In this document: positions 26,290 through 34,484 of the stretch, piece by piece
How positions within the stretch are numbered: the stretch's first letter is position 1
How the letters are laid out: every line of letters starts with the position of its first letter
Assembly: GCF_023700755.1 (NCBI RefSeq)
Contig: NZ_JAMKOJ010000009.1
Span: 62,001 to 126,000 of the forward strand
DNA length: 64,000 bases
Reading direction: 5' to 3'
Source of the DNA: Allorhizobium sonneratiae
Lineage (GTDB): Bacteria; Pseudomonadota; Alphaproteobacteria; Rhizobiales; Rhizobiaceae
Notes under the pieces: generated by a model
The model's database searches: none
Told to the model about the DNA's origin: nothing
What the model saw: the letters and a program-made list of their open reading frames with translations, nothing else
Made by a program: the position numbers and the translations under genes

Positions 26290-27378
26290 ATGCGCGTTGG
26301 TGTTCACAAGATCAGGATGGACAATCCCGGCGATGTTTCGGATCTCAGGCGGCAGATCGAGGCGGGCAGTATAAACCCGCATGAGATCGTCGCCATGATC
26401 GGCAAGACGGAAGGCAATGGCGGCGCAAACGATTTCACCCGTGGCTTTGCAACGCAGTCGCTTTCCCTGCTTCTTGCCCCCTATCTCGATCTGTCGCCTG
26501 AGGCCGTGACCAGCCGCATCGCCTTTGTCTGGTCAGGTGGCACGGAAGGCGTGTTGAGCCCGCACACAACGGTTTTCACCCGATCTGAAGCCGAACCCGC
26601 AGGCGCAAAGCGCCTGGCGATCGGGATTGCGATGACACGGGATCTTCTGCCGGAAGAGGTCGGGACCATGGTTGAAGTTCGCGAAGTGGCAAAGGCGGTG
26701 CGCAGCGCGCTTGACGAGGCCGGGATCGATGATCCCGGTGATGTGCATTACGTGCAGGTCAAGGGGCCGCTCCTTACCCCGGCATCCGTGGCCGATGCGC
26801 AACGGCGCGGCGTCAAGCTCGTGACTACGGACCCGAACGGATCGAAACCCTATGCCCGCGGCGCAACGGCGCTTGGCGTTGCGGTCGCTCTTGGCGAAGT
26901 GGATGAAGCCCACCTAAGCGACGACGCCATCGCCAGGCGGATGGACCTTTACTCATCTGTGGCCAATACCTCCGCAGGCGGGGAATTGCGCAATTGTGAA
27001 ATTCTTCTCTTCGGCAATTCGGCAAAGGCAGGCGGTGATCTGCGGATCGGCCATGCGGTGTTGCGCGATGTTGTCGATCGTGACGCGGTGCTGACGGCCA
27101 TTGCCAATGCGGCGGGCGAGAACGCCGCCGCTGATGGCGCTCTTGAGCGGGTCAAGGCGATTTTTGCCAAGGCCGAAGCGCCGGTTGGCGGCATGCTGCG
27201 CGGTTGCCGCACCACCATGCTGTCCGATGCCGATATCCATTACGAGCGTCATGCACGGGCTGCACTGGGTGCCGTCATCACCTCCGTCACAGGAGACGCC
27301 AAAATCTTCGTATCCGGCGGAACGGAGCATCAGTGCAAGCCGGGCGAGGCGCCCATCGCGGCCATTGTTCAGGTTTGA
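26290..27378 (+). CDS. Ring-opening amidohydrolase (cyanuric acid hydrolase / barbiturase family)
   Basis: Hydrolyses an amide bond of a six-membered cyclic ureide (cyanuric acid or barbiturate) and opens the ring. The family has three homologous domains, each with a Ser-Lys pair. Visible marks are IGKTEGNGGANDFTRGFAT (Lys39), FVWSGGTEGVLSPHTTVF (Ser82), a middle-domain serine region DLYSSVANTSAGGEL, TMLSDADIHYERHARAALGA and the closing VSGGTEHQCKPGEAPIAAIV (Ser342). 362 residues, the usual length. It heads an operon with a BMP-type importer and an amidase. Without specificity-residue comparison I cannot separate cyanuric acid from barbituric acid activity; no AtzF-like gene is near. Confidence 0.88.
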   Translation: MRVGVHKIRMDNPGDVSDLRRQIEAGSINPHEIVAMIGKTEGNGGANDFTRGFATQSLSLLLAPYLDLSPEAVTSRIAFVWSGGTEGVLSPHTTVFTRSEAEPAGAKRLAIGIAMTRDLLPEEVGTMVEVREVAKAVRSALDEAGIDDPGDVHYVQVKGPLLTPASVADAQRRGVKLVTTDPNGSKPYARGATALGVAVALGEVDEAHLSDDAIARRMDLYSSVANTSAGGELRNCEILLFGNSAKAGGDLRIGHAVLRDVVDRDAVLTAIANAAGENAAADGALERVKAIFAKAEAPVGGMLRGCRTTMLSDADIHYERHARAALGAVITSVTGDAKIFVSGGTEHQCKPGEAPIAAIVQV

Positions 27379-27472
27379 TGCCTCAACAGCGCTTCCGCCA
27401 ACCGGCGGCGGAAGCGTCTATGCCGATGCCGGATGCATGCAAAAAACAAGAACCAACAGAGGGTTTATCGCC

Positions 27473-28525
27473 ATGACCAGAATGCCTTCACGTCGTCGGT
27501 TGCCGACGGCGAGCGCTATATGCATGCTCTCTACAGCTTTTGCCTGTGCCTTGGTCGCTGCGCCAGCCACTGCCGCAGACAAGCCGCAAGACAAGCCTCA
27601 AGACAAGGCCGCCATCCTGCTTCCGGGCAGCATCAACGACCAGAGCTGGAATGCCCTTGGCTATTCCATTATCAAAAGTCTGGAACCGCACGGCTTCAAG
27701 ACGGCCTATAGCGAAAACGTCGCCGATGCGGATGAAGCCGAAGCCGTTCGCGATTATGCCAGCCAAGGCTATACCATCGTTCTCGGCCATTCCGGCCGCT
27801 TTGTCTCGGCCATGGAAGAGGTGGCGCCGGACTTTCCCAAAACCCAGTTCATAGCCGTCAGCGGCAATGAAGGTGCTGAACCCAACGTCATGTCCATCGA
27901 TTACAACAACGCCCAGTTCGGCTGCCAGTTGGGCCTTTTGGCTGCAAGGATGAGCAAGACGCACAAGGTTGGCGGCATCTACGGTTTGCAGGGCGTGCCG
28001 AACATCACCGCACAGGCCGGGGCGTTCAGGCTGTGTGCCACGAAAGCGGGAGCCAAGGTTACCATTCTCTATATCAAGGATATGGAAGATGCTGCCCAGG
28101 CGAAGGAAGCCGCCTTCTCGCTGATCTCCAACGGCGCAGATGTTCTGACCGGCAAGCTGAATGCCGCCGAAGCCGGTCTGGTTGAGGCCGCCAAGGAAAA
28201 GAAGGTCTATGTCACCGGGCGCGGTTTTGACCAGACCGCCATTGCTCCCGATCTCGTGCTCACCAATATCGTGGAAGACTGGCCGTCCATGATCGGCAGC
28301 ACCGCCGATCAGGTGAAGGCCGGCAAGCTCTTCGGAACATTTGTGCAATATGGCTATGACAGCGGCAAGACCACCGGTGCATCGCTGAAATACAGCGCAG
28401 ACAAGGCGTTTGGACCCGCCGTTCCTGAGGCGGTTGCCAAAGATGTCGAGGCTATGGCCGCCGATTTCGCTTCCGGCAAGCTGAAGATCACCCCCACGGA
28501 AAACGACGCCCGCAGCGGCAGTTGA
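27473..28525 (+). CDS. BMP family ABC transporter substrate-binding protein
   Basis: Periplasmic receptor of the BMP/PnrA (basic membrane protein) family, whose known members bind purine or pyrimidine nucleosides. It has a signal peptide (RRRLPTASAICMLSTAFACA, cleavage near ATAADKP) and the family core LLPGSINDQSWNALGYSI and FIAVSGNEGAEPNVMSIDY. A short PQDK repeat follows the signal. The start ATG at 27473 was chosen because it yields an intact signal peptide; a long open frame extends upstream but overlaps the previous gene. 350 residues. The context with a cyclic-ureide hydrolase suggests a nucleobase-like ligand. Confidence 0.9.
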   Translation: MTRMPSRRRLPTASAICMLSTAFACALVAAPATAADKPQDKPQDKAAILLPGSINDQSWNALGYSIIKSLEPHGFKTAYSENVADADEAEAVRDYASQGYTIVLGHSGRFVSAMEEVAPDFPKTQFIAVSGNEGAEPNVMSIDYNNAQFGCQLGLLAARMSKTHKVGGIYGLQGVPNITAQAGAFRLCATKAGAKVTILYIKDMEDAAQAKEAAFSLISNGADVLTGKLNAAEAGLVEAAKEKKVYVTGRGFDQTAIAPDLVLTNIVEDWPSMIGSTADQVKAGKLFGTFVQYGYDSGKTTGASLKYSADKAFGPAVPEAVAKDVEAMAADFASGKLKITPTENDARSGS

Positions 28526-28587
28526 TCGCCGAATGGAGGCGCGACCTTATCGCGTCTCCCCCCTCCTTTACGCAACCGAGGACTTCG

Positions 28588-30075
28588 ATGGCGGCTCTTC
28601 TGGAAATGCGCGGCATGGTCAAGGTCTATGGCACCCTGCGGGCCAATGACGGTATCGATCTCGATCTCTTCGCGGGCGAGATCCTTGGCCTGCTGGGTGA
28701 AAACGGCTCTGGCAAGAGCACGCTGATGAAGGTGCTGTTCGGCATGGTCAAGGCAGACGGCGGCGGCATTGTGTTCCGGGGCCGTGAACTGTCCGGCCAT
28801 CATCCCGGTGAGGCGATGGCTCTTGGTATTGCGATGATCCACCAGCATTTCATGCTGGTTGAAGCCATGACGGTTCTCGAAAACATCATGCTCGGCTGGC
28901 CGCAGGCGGGCAGGCTTTTGAAACGGCAGATGATCGCTGAAAAGATCCGTGACACCAGCCGCCGACTGGGCCTTGACCTCGATCCGGATGCACGCGTGGC
29001 GGATCTTTCTTTGGGAAAAAGGCAGCGTGTCGAGATTTTGAAAGCGGTGTTGCGCGATGCCGAACTTCTCATTCTCGACGAACCGACCTCCAACCTCGCA
29101 CCGGCAGAGATCCATGATCTGCTCGTCATTCTCAAACGCCTGCGCAGCGAGGGCAAAGGCATTATTTTCATCACCCACAAGATGCCGGAGGTGATCGATG
29201 TCTGTGACAAGGTCGTGGTTCTGAGAGCAGGCAAGGTCTCTGGCAAGGCCGTGGTCGCACAAACCGACAGGGCGCAACTGGCCGAAATGATGGTCGGTCG
29301 CGATGTGACGACGCCTTATGCGATAAAATCCCCGGAAAAAGGCCCCGTCCGCCTTGCCGTGCATCAATTGGCGGCAAAAGGGATCGGGCCGCTCGATTTC
29401 GATGTGAAGGGCGGCGAGATTCTGGCCATTGCCGGGGTGGACGGAAACGGGCAGTTGGAGCTGGCCGAAACCCTTGCGGGGCTGCGGCGGGCGGATGACG
29501 GCCAGATCAGTCTCGACGGTCACGACATTACAGATACGACCCCCTCCAGCCGGACCAGAAACGGTCTGGCCTATATGCCGGCGGATCGCGCGATGACGGC
29601 GCTGGTCAAAAGCATGACGATCATGGAAAACCTCATGCTGCGCGATGTCGCGCGCCCGCCCTACAGCGCCTATGGCCTGTTGAACAGGGGCCCGGCGCGT
29701 AAAAGAGCGGAAGCCCTGATGCAGCAATTCGATATCCGCGCACCTTCGCCGCTCACCAGAGCCGGCAGCCTCTCCGGAGGCAATCAGCAGAAGATCGTGA
29801 TCGCGCGCGAGCTTGCCCGTCAACCGGCCGTGCTCATCGCCCACCAGCCGACCTGGGGGCTCGATCCCGGCGCGACCCGCTTCGTTCTGGAGCGCATCCT
29901 CGCCTTGCGCGATGCCGGTTCCGCCGTGATCTATATTTCCTGTGAACTGGAGGAAGTGCTGGCGATTGGAGATCGCGTGGCGGTTCTTGCGGGCGGGCGG
30001 CTGGCCGGTGTCGTTCAACGTGAGGCGGTCGATATGCCACAGATTGGCCTTTGGATGTCGGAGCGCGCCGCATGA
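28588..30075 (+). CDS. ABC transporter ATP-binding protein, duplicated domain (BMP-importer type)
   Basis: Double ATPase of the YufO/NupB type. Domain 1 has Walker A GENGSGKST, signature SLGKRQRVEILKA and Walker B LLILDEPTSNLAP. Domain 2 starts near residue 245, lacks a normal Walker A (GVDGNGQLELAETLAG) and has signature LSGGNQQKIVIAREL with LIAHQPTWGLDPGA in place of a normal Walker B, so only one site is expected to hydrolyse ATP well. Such degeneracy is common in this family, though the His and Trp here differ from the usual AAQPTRGLD. 495 residues; it ends in an ATGA overlap with the first permease gene. Confidence 0.9.
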   Translation: MAALLEMRGMVKVYGTLRANDGIDLDLFAGEILGLLGENGSGKSTLMKVLFGMVKADGGGIVFRGRELSGHHPGEAMALGIAMIHQHFMLVEAMTVLENIMLGWPQAGRLLKRQMIAEKIRDTSRRLGLDLDPDARVADLSLGKRQRVEILKAVLRDAELLILDEPTSNLAPAEIHDLLVILKRLRSEGKGIIFITHKMPEVIDVCDKVVVLRAGKVSGKAVVAQTDRAQLAEMMVGRDVTTPYAIKSPEKGPVRLAVHQLAAKGIGPLDFDVKGGEILAIAGVDGNGQLELAETLAGLRRADDGQISLDGHDITDTTPSSRTRNGLAYMPADRAMTALVKSMTIMENLMLRDVARPPYSAYGLLNRGPARKRAEALMQQFDIRAPSPLTRAGSLSGGNQQKIVIARELARQPAVLIAHQPTWGLDPGATRFVLERILALRDAGSAVIYISCELEEVLAIGDRVAVLAGGRLAGVVQREAVDMPQIGLWMSERAA

Positions 30076-31127
30076 ACGACAGCGCATTGACACAAGCCGG
30101 CGCATCCGGGCGTTTTTCCCTGAGGCTGAGAAAAGAGGGCCTTCTGCCACGTGTTCTTCTGGCGCTTTGCCTCTCTCTTGCGGTCGCTGCTCTTCTTGTT
30201 CTTCTGGCGCAGAAGAACCCGCTGGACGCCTTCGCCGCCATGCTGGCTGGCGCCTTCGGCTCCCCACACCAGATCGGCGTCGCACTCAATCGCGCCTCAC
30301 CCTATCTTTTTGCCGGTGCAGGGCTGGCGCTATGTTTTCGCGCCGGTGTGATCAACATGGGGTCTGATGGCCAGATCGCCATGGGTGGGGTGGGCGCGAC
30401 AGCGACAATTCTTGCCTGGCCGGGCACGCCGGGCGCTGTTGCCGCAATCGCAGCCCTTGTTGCTGCGGGCTTGGCAGGGGGGCTATGGGCCGGACTTGCC
30501 ACAGCCATTCATCTTTATCGCCGGGTGCATGAGGTTCTGGCGACGCTGCTCATGAATTTCGTGGCGCTGCTGCTGGTTCAATTTCTGCTGTCCAGTGCGC
30601 TTGGCCAGCCGGGCGCAGGCTTCCTGCAATCGCCGCTGATGCCCCGCGCCGTCTGGCTGCCACGCATTCCATCTTTCGATTTTCATATCGGCATCATTCT
30701 CGCGACACTCTCGGCGGTTCTCGCTTCTTTTCTGCTGTGGAAGACACCTTTCGGGTTTGGCGTGCGCGTCGCCGGTCGCTCTAGACCGGCCGCAGCCTAT
30801 GCCGGTTTCTCGATTGCGGCCATCACCTGGAATGTCATGCTCGGCGCCGGAGCCATGGCCGGTGTTGGCGGTGGTGTGGAAATTCTCGGGCTGCAACATC
30901 GGCTGATCGAAGGGTTTTCCAGCGGTTTCGGCTTCAAAGCCGTCACTGTCGCGCTGCTGGGCGCAGTCGAACCGGCGCTCACCATTCCTGCCGCCCTCTT
31001 TGTCGGCTTCCTCGAAACGGGCGCGCTTGCCATGCAGAGGCAGATCGGCGTGTCCTCATCGCTCGTCACGGTCATCGAAGCTGCGACGATGCTTTTCATA
31101 CTAGCCGCAACGGTGCGCCGAACATGA
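30072..31127 (+). CDS. ABC transporter permease (BMP-importer type, first)
   Basis: Inner-membrane permease of the BPD_transp_2 family. Characteristic segments: PYLFAGAGLALCFRAGVINMG, then VHEVLATLLMNFVALLLVQF, and FGFGVRVAGRSRPAAAYAGF in the cytoplasmic loop. The start at 30072 overlaps the ATPase stop (ATGA); 351 residues. It forms a heterodimer with the next gene product. Confidence 0.9.
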   Translation: MNDSALTQAGASGRFSLRLRKEGLLPRVLLALCLSLAVAALLVLLAQKNPLDAFAAMLAGAFGSPHQIGVALNRASPYLFAGAGLALCFRAGVINMGSDGQIAMGGVGATATILAWPGTPGAVAAIAALVAAGLAGGLWAGLATAIHLYRRVHEVLATLLMNFVALLLVQFLLSSALGQPGAGFLQSPLMPRAVWLPRIPSFDFHIGIILATLSAVLASFLLWKTPFGFGVRVAGRSRPAAAYAGFSIAAITWNVMLGAGAMAGVGGGVEILGLQHRLIEGFSSGFGFKAVTVALLGAVEPALTIPAALFVGFLETGALAMQRQIGVSSSLVTVIEAATMLFILAATVRRT

Positions 31128-32026
31128 TCGATTTTCTTGCTGCCGCCATCCGTATCGCCACGCCGCTGATCTTTGCCGCCCTTGGTGGCATTCTCTCAGA
31201 GCGTGCCGGTGTCTTTGCCGTCGGGCTGGAGGGCATGATGCTGACGGGCGCCTTTGCCGCCGTCATCGGCACCTGGCTGACCGGTTTTTCTGCGGCAGGC
31301 ATGGTCTTCGCCGCCCTTGGTGGCGGATTGATCGCAACCCTCGTTGCTATCGTGACCGTGCGCCACCGTGCAGACAATATGGTGACCGGCCTGACATGCA
31401 ACATTCTGGCGCTCGGCCTGACGACCTATATCCTGCACATTCTCTCCGGCAATGGACGCCCGCTTGCCATCCATCTGGACCCTTTGGCGCCCTGGGTGAT
31501 CCCCGGCCTGTCGCGCATTCCGGTTGTCGGGCCGCTGCTCTTCATCCAGCCGCCTCTGACCTATCTGGCGCTGTTCTTCTGCGCGATCTTGTCCCTTCTT
31601 CTGTCCCGCACCCAGATGGGCCTCATGCTCTGTGCGACGGGGGAAAATCCTGAAGCCGTGTTTGCCGCCGGAAGCGACCCGCTGAAGATCCGCTTTCTGG
31701 CCGTCATCGGCTGCGGTGCAATTGCCGGTCTCGGCGGTGCGGTCCTGTCGCTTCAGCAGGTCGGAACCTTCACCGATGGCATGACGGGGGGACGTGGCTA
31801 TCTGGCTCTCGCTTCCTTGATCGTCGGACGCTGGAACCCCTGGGGAGCGGCGGCGGCCTGTCTCGTCTTTGGCGCAACGGAAGCGCTCGAGCTTCGGATG
31901 CAATTCATGAGTGTTCCCGTCAGTTCCTATATCATGCAGATGGCGCCTTATGTCATCGCGCTCACTGTGCTCGCGGGACTTGGACGCTCCAGCACATTGC
32001 CCGCCTCCATCGGCAAGCCCCTCTGA
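31124..32026 (+). CDS. ABC transporter permease (BMP-importer type, second)
   Basis: Partner permease, about eight membrane helices, beginning MIDFLAAAIRIATPLIFAAL and carrying GGILSERAGVFAVGLEGMML, the signature of the smaller permease in nucleoside-type BMP importers, and GGRGYLALASLIVGRWNPWG near the end. 300 residues. ATGA overlap with the previous gene; the amidase follows after 19 bases. Confidence 0.9.
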   Translation: MIDFLAAAIRIATPLIFAALGGILSERAGVFAVGLEGMMLTGAFAAVIGTWLTGFSAAGMVFAALGGGLIATLVAIVTVRHRADNMVTGLTCNILALGLTTYILHILSGNGRPLAIHLDPLAPWVIPGLSRIPVVGPLLFIQPPLTYLALFFCAILSLLLSRTQMGLMLCATGENPEAVFAAGSDPLKIRFLAVIGCGAIAGLGGAVLSLQQVGTFTDGMTGGRGYLALASLIVGRWNPWGAAAACLVFGATEALELRMQFMSVPVSSYIMQMAPYVIALTVLAGLGRSSTLPASIGKPL

Positions 32027-32045
32027 TCAGATGAAAGGAACCCCC

Positions 32046-33410
32046 ATGCCGGAGGATATCGCCGGATTGGGCCAGGCCTTGCGAAGCGGGGCTTTAACGG
32101 CTCAGGACCTTCTGCACCGCTACCTTGAACGTATCGAAAGACGGGACGGCAGCCTCAACAGCTTCGTCGCCATCGATTACGCAGGCGCCGAGCGTGCTGC
32201 CCGCGAAAGCGATGAAAGGCTGGCGCATGGCAAAGCACGCTCGCTGCTGGACGGCATTCCGCTCTCGATCAAGGACAATCTGTTCATGAAAGGCGTTCCC
32301 GCCACCTGGGGCAGTCGCGCCTTGAAGGATTTTGTGCCCCAGCATGATGAATTGCCGGTTGCGCGGCTCCGGCAGGCGGGCGCCGTTCTCCTGGGCAAGA
32401 CCAATGTTCCGGAACTGACGCTCGAAGGCTATACGGCCAATGATCTGTTCGGCGTCACCCGTAATCCAGTCGACACACGGCTGACGCCGGGTGGCTCCTC
32501 GGGCGGCGCGGTGGCTGGCGTTGCCGCGGGCCTGGTGCCGGCAGCCATCGGCACGGATGGCGGCGGCTCGATCCGCCGACCGGCATGTCATACCGGGCTT
32601 GTCGGCTGGAAACCATCGACAGGGCGTATTGCGCGGGCAGATGGCTTTCCTGCCATCCTGCATGATTTCGAGGTGATCGGCACTGCAACGCGCACGGTCG
32701 ATGACGCCATCCTTCTCGATGGCGTGCTCAAGGGCGCGCATCCTGCCGACCGCCGGTCCTGGTTTCGGCAGGCTCCACCTCGCAGCATGGAAAAGCCACG
32801 CATTCTCTACATCCCGCAATTCGGCGAAAGCCCGGTCGATCCGGAGATCAGCCGGGCCATGGACATGTTCGCCGAGCGGCTCGCACGGCAGGGGGCAGAC
32901 GTTGAACTCGGCAAAATCCCGTTCAATCTTGATCTCGCCAATCAGATCTGGTGCATCGTTTCCCGTTCTGGTGTCGCCTATCTCATGCGGCACTATCCTG
33001 ATCTTGCCGCTCTCGGCGGCGCATCCGTTCAGGCCATGGCGCAGGACGGGCGCACAATCAGCGGCGCGGATTATACTGAAGCGCTCGAAGGTATTGCAGC
33101 CTTGCGTGCCGACATGGCACGCCTCTTCACCCATTATGATCTGATCGTCACACCCAGCGCCGCAGCCCTTCCCTGGCGCGCGGAAGACGCTTATCCCGAT
33201 CTGATCGATGCAAAACCTGCCGGGCCAAGAGACCATGCCGTATTTACCGGATGGGTCAATATTGCAGGCCTGCCAGCCATCAGCCTTCCTGTCGCAACAT
33301 CCCGTGCGGGATGTCCGATCGGGGCACAGCTCGTCGCAGGCTACGCAGAAGATGATATCCTCTTGACATTCTCGAAGCAGCAAGAGCTTCACAAGACAAG
33401 CTTTCAGTGA
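32046..33410 (+). CDS. Amidase signature family hydrolase (operon with cyclic-ureide hydrolase)
   Basis: A Ser-cisSer-Lys amidase. The catalytic lysine is in GIPLSIKDNLFMKG, the cis-serine in TPGGSSGGAVAG and the nucleophile in GTDGGGSIRRPACHTGLVG. 454 residues from ATG 32046, which has GAAAGGAA upstream. As the last gene of the ring-opening amidohydrolase operon it is a good candidate for the next hydrolytic step: AtzE-type 1-carboxybiuret hydrolase if the pathway handles cyanuric acid, or ureidomalonase if it handles barbiturate. Amidase-family specificity cannot be read from these motifs, so this is inference from context. Confidence 0.87.
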   Translation: MPEDIAGLGQALRSGALTAQDLLHRYLERIERRDGSLNSFVAIDYAGAERAARESDERLAHGKARSLLDGIPLSIKDNLFMKGVPATWGSRALKDFVPQHDELPVARLRQAGAVLLGKTNVPELTLEGYTANDLFGVTRNPVDTRLTPGGSSGGAVAGVAAGLVPAAIGTDGGGSIRRPACHTGLVGWKPSTGRIARADGFPAILHDFEVIGTATRTVDDAILLDGVLKGAHPADRRSWFRQAPPRSMEKPRILYIPQFGESPVDPEISRAMDMFAERLARQGADVELGKIPFNLDLANQIWCIVSRSGVAYLMRHYPDLAALGGASVQAMAQDGRTISGADYTEALEGIAALRADMARLFTHYDLIVTPSAAALPWRAEDAYPDLIDAKPAGPRDHAVFTGWVNIAGLPAISLPVATSRAGCPIGAQLVAGYAEDDILLTFSKQQELHKTSFQ

Positions 33411-33518
33411 AACATGAGAGCACCATTCCGAGAAAAGTGCATGGTGGTTTGCGTCCGGAAATGCGAAAAAACAAAGAGTCAGAGCAGCATGACTGAGGCT
33501 GTTAAGCCGCAACGTGCT
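33411..33518. repeat. Intergenic repeat between convergent genes
   Basis: A copy (reversed) of the element at 2511-2582 occupies about 33413-33490, sharing CTTTGTTTTTTCGCA, TTTCCGGACG and CACTTTTCTCGG on the minus strand. A partial copy of the AAAGCACGTTGCGGCTTA element follows at 33506-33523. Confidence 0.65.
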
Positions 33519-34484
33519 TTAAAACCCGGCATGCTGTGACGTGCCGGGTGAAGCTGCCTTATCGGCGTCTTCATCGAGATTGGTGATTGTGTGACCATTT
33601 CTGTCAATCAACAGATAACGAAGCTGCAATGCCCTTGCCAGTTCTTCCGCCAGCGGCTGGCCTGAAATCAGCAGGGCTGTGGCCAGTGCATCGGCCACCG
33701 CTGTCGTCGGAGCCATGACCGAGGCCGAAACGATGCCGGAGGTGGAGGGCGCGCCGGTTTTCGGATCGATGGTATGGTGCACCATGGCGTCACCGATCCT
33801 GCGGCAATGACGATAGGTGCCGGAGGTGGCGATGGCCGCATCGCTGAGTTCGATGACACTTTCTGCCCGGCGCATCGAAGGGTCTGGCGCTTCCACGCCG
33901 ATGGCCCAGCCGAAGCCGTCGGGCCGGGAGCCGAGCGCCCGCACCTCGCCATCAATGCTGAACAGCCCCGCCTCCACCTCCATCTCTCTCGCGCTTTCCA
34001 GAAGCCGATCGACGCCAAAACCCTTGGCGATGCCGGAAAGATCGAGCGAGACTGCCATATATTTGCGAACGGACCGGTTGATGCTGTCGAATTCCAGCAC
34101 CGGCAGATCAAACTGGCGCGCGATCTCAACCGTCTCACCCGGCTTCCCGGCCGAGGCTCCAAAGCCCCAGCGCGCCACCTGACGCCCGACCGTGATGTCA
34201 AAGGCGCCCCTGGTGATGGCGTTCATCTCGACCGACAGTCTCAAAAGATCGAAAAGCTGCGGCGGCACCTCGACCCAGACACCGACAGGGGCTGCATTCA
34301 GCCGGTTCAGATCGGACTGGGGTTTCCAGGTGGACATTTCCGCATCGACCTGATCGACGGCGGCCTGCAAGCGAGCCGTCAGCATGGTCTGCGGCAGAGC
34401 ATGTGGCGCATGGACAATGGCCGACCAGCGGGTGCCCATGGTGGCGCCATTGAGGATGTGGCGTTCAATAGACATCTTCGACAT
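33519..34484 (-). CDS. apbE: FAD:protein FMN transferase
   Basis: Transfers FMN from FAD to a Thr/Ser of target proteins on the outer face of the cytoplasmic membrane. ApbE marks are ILNGATMGTRWSAIV, EMSTWKPQSDLNRLN, VDLSGIAKGFGVDRL-type segment (SLDLSGIAKGFGVDRLLES), FSIDGEVRALG, the metal-site serine region AIATSGTYRHCRR and MVHHTIDPKTGAPS. 321 residues. No N-terminal signal or lipobox is seen at this start, so the protein may be exported differently or act in the cytoplasm. It overlaps the flavoreductase gene by 20 bases and shares its operon with a DUF2271 protein that carries a flavinylation motif. Confidence 0.93.
   Translation of the reverse strand: MSKMSIERHILNGATMGTRWSAIVHAPHALPQTMLTARLQAAVDQVDAEMSTWKPQSDLNRLNAAPVGVWVEVPPQLFDLLRLSVEMNAITRGAFDITVGRQVARWGFGASAGKPGETVEIARQFDLPVLEFDSINRSVRKYMAVSLDLSGIAKGFGVDRLLESAREMEVEAGLFSIDGEVRALGSRPDGFGWAIGVEAPDPSMRRAESVIELSDAAIATSGTYRHCRRIGDAMVHHTIDPKTGAPSTSGIVSASVMAPTTAVADALATALLISGQPLAEELARALQLRYLLIDRNGHTITNLDEDADKAASPGTSQHAGF

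Noticed and set aside
28354..30285. A 643-codon minus-strand open frame opposite the BMP-importer ATPase
   Set aside because: It is antisense to a well-supported ABC ATPase and shows no domain of its own.
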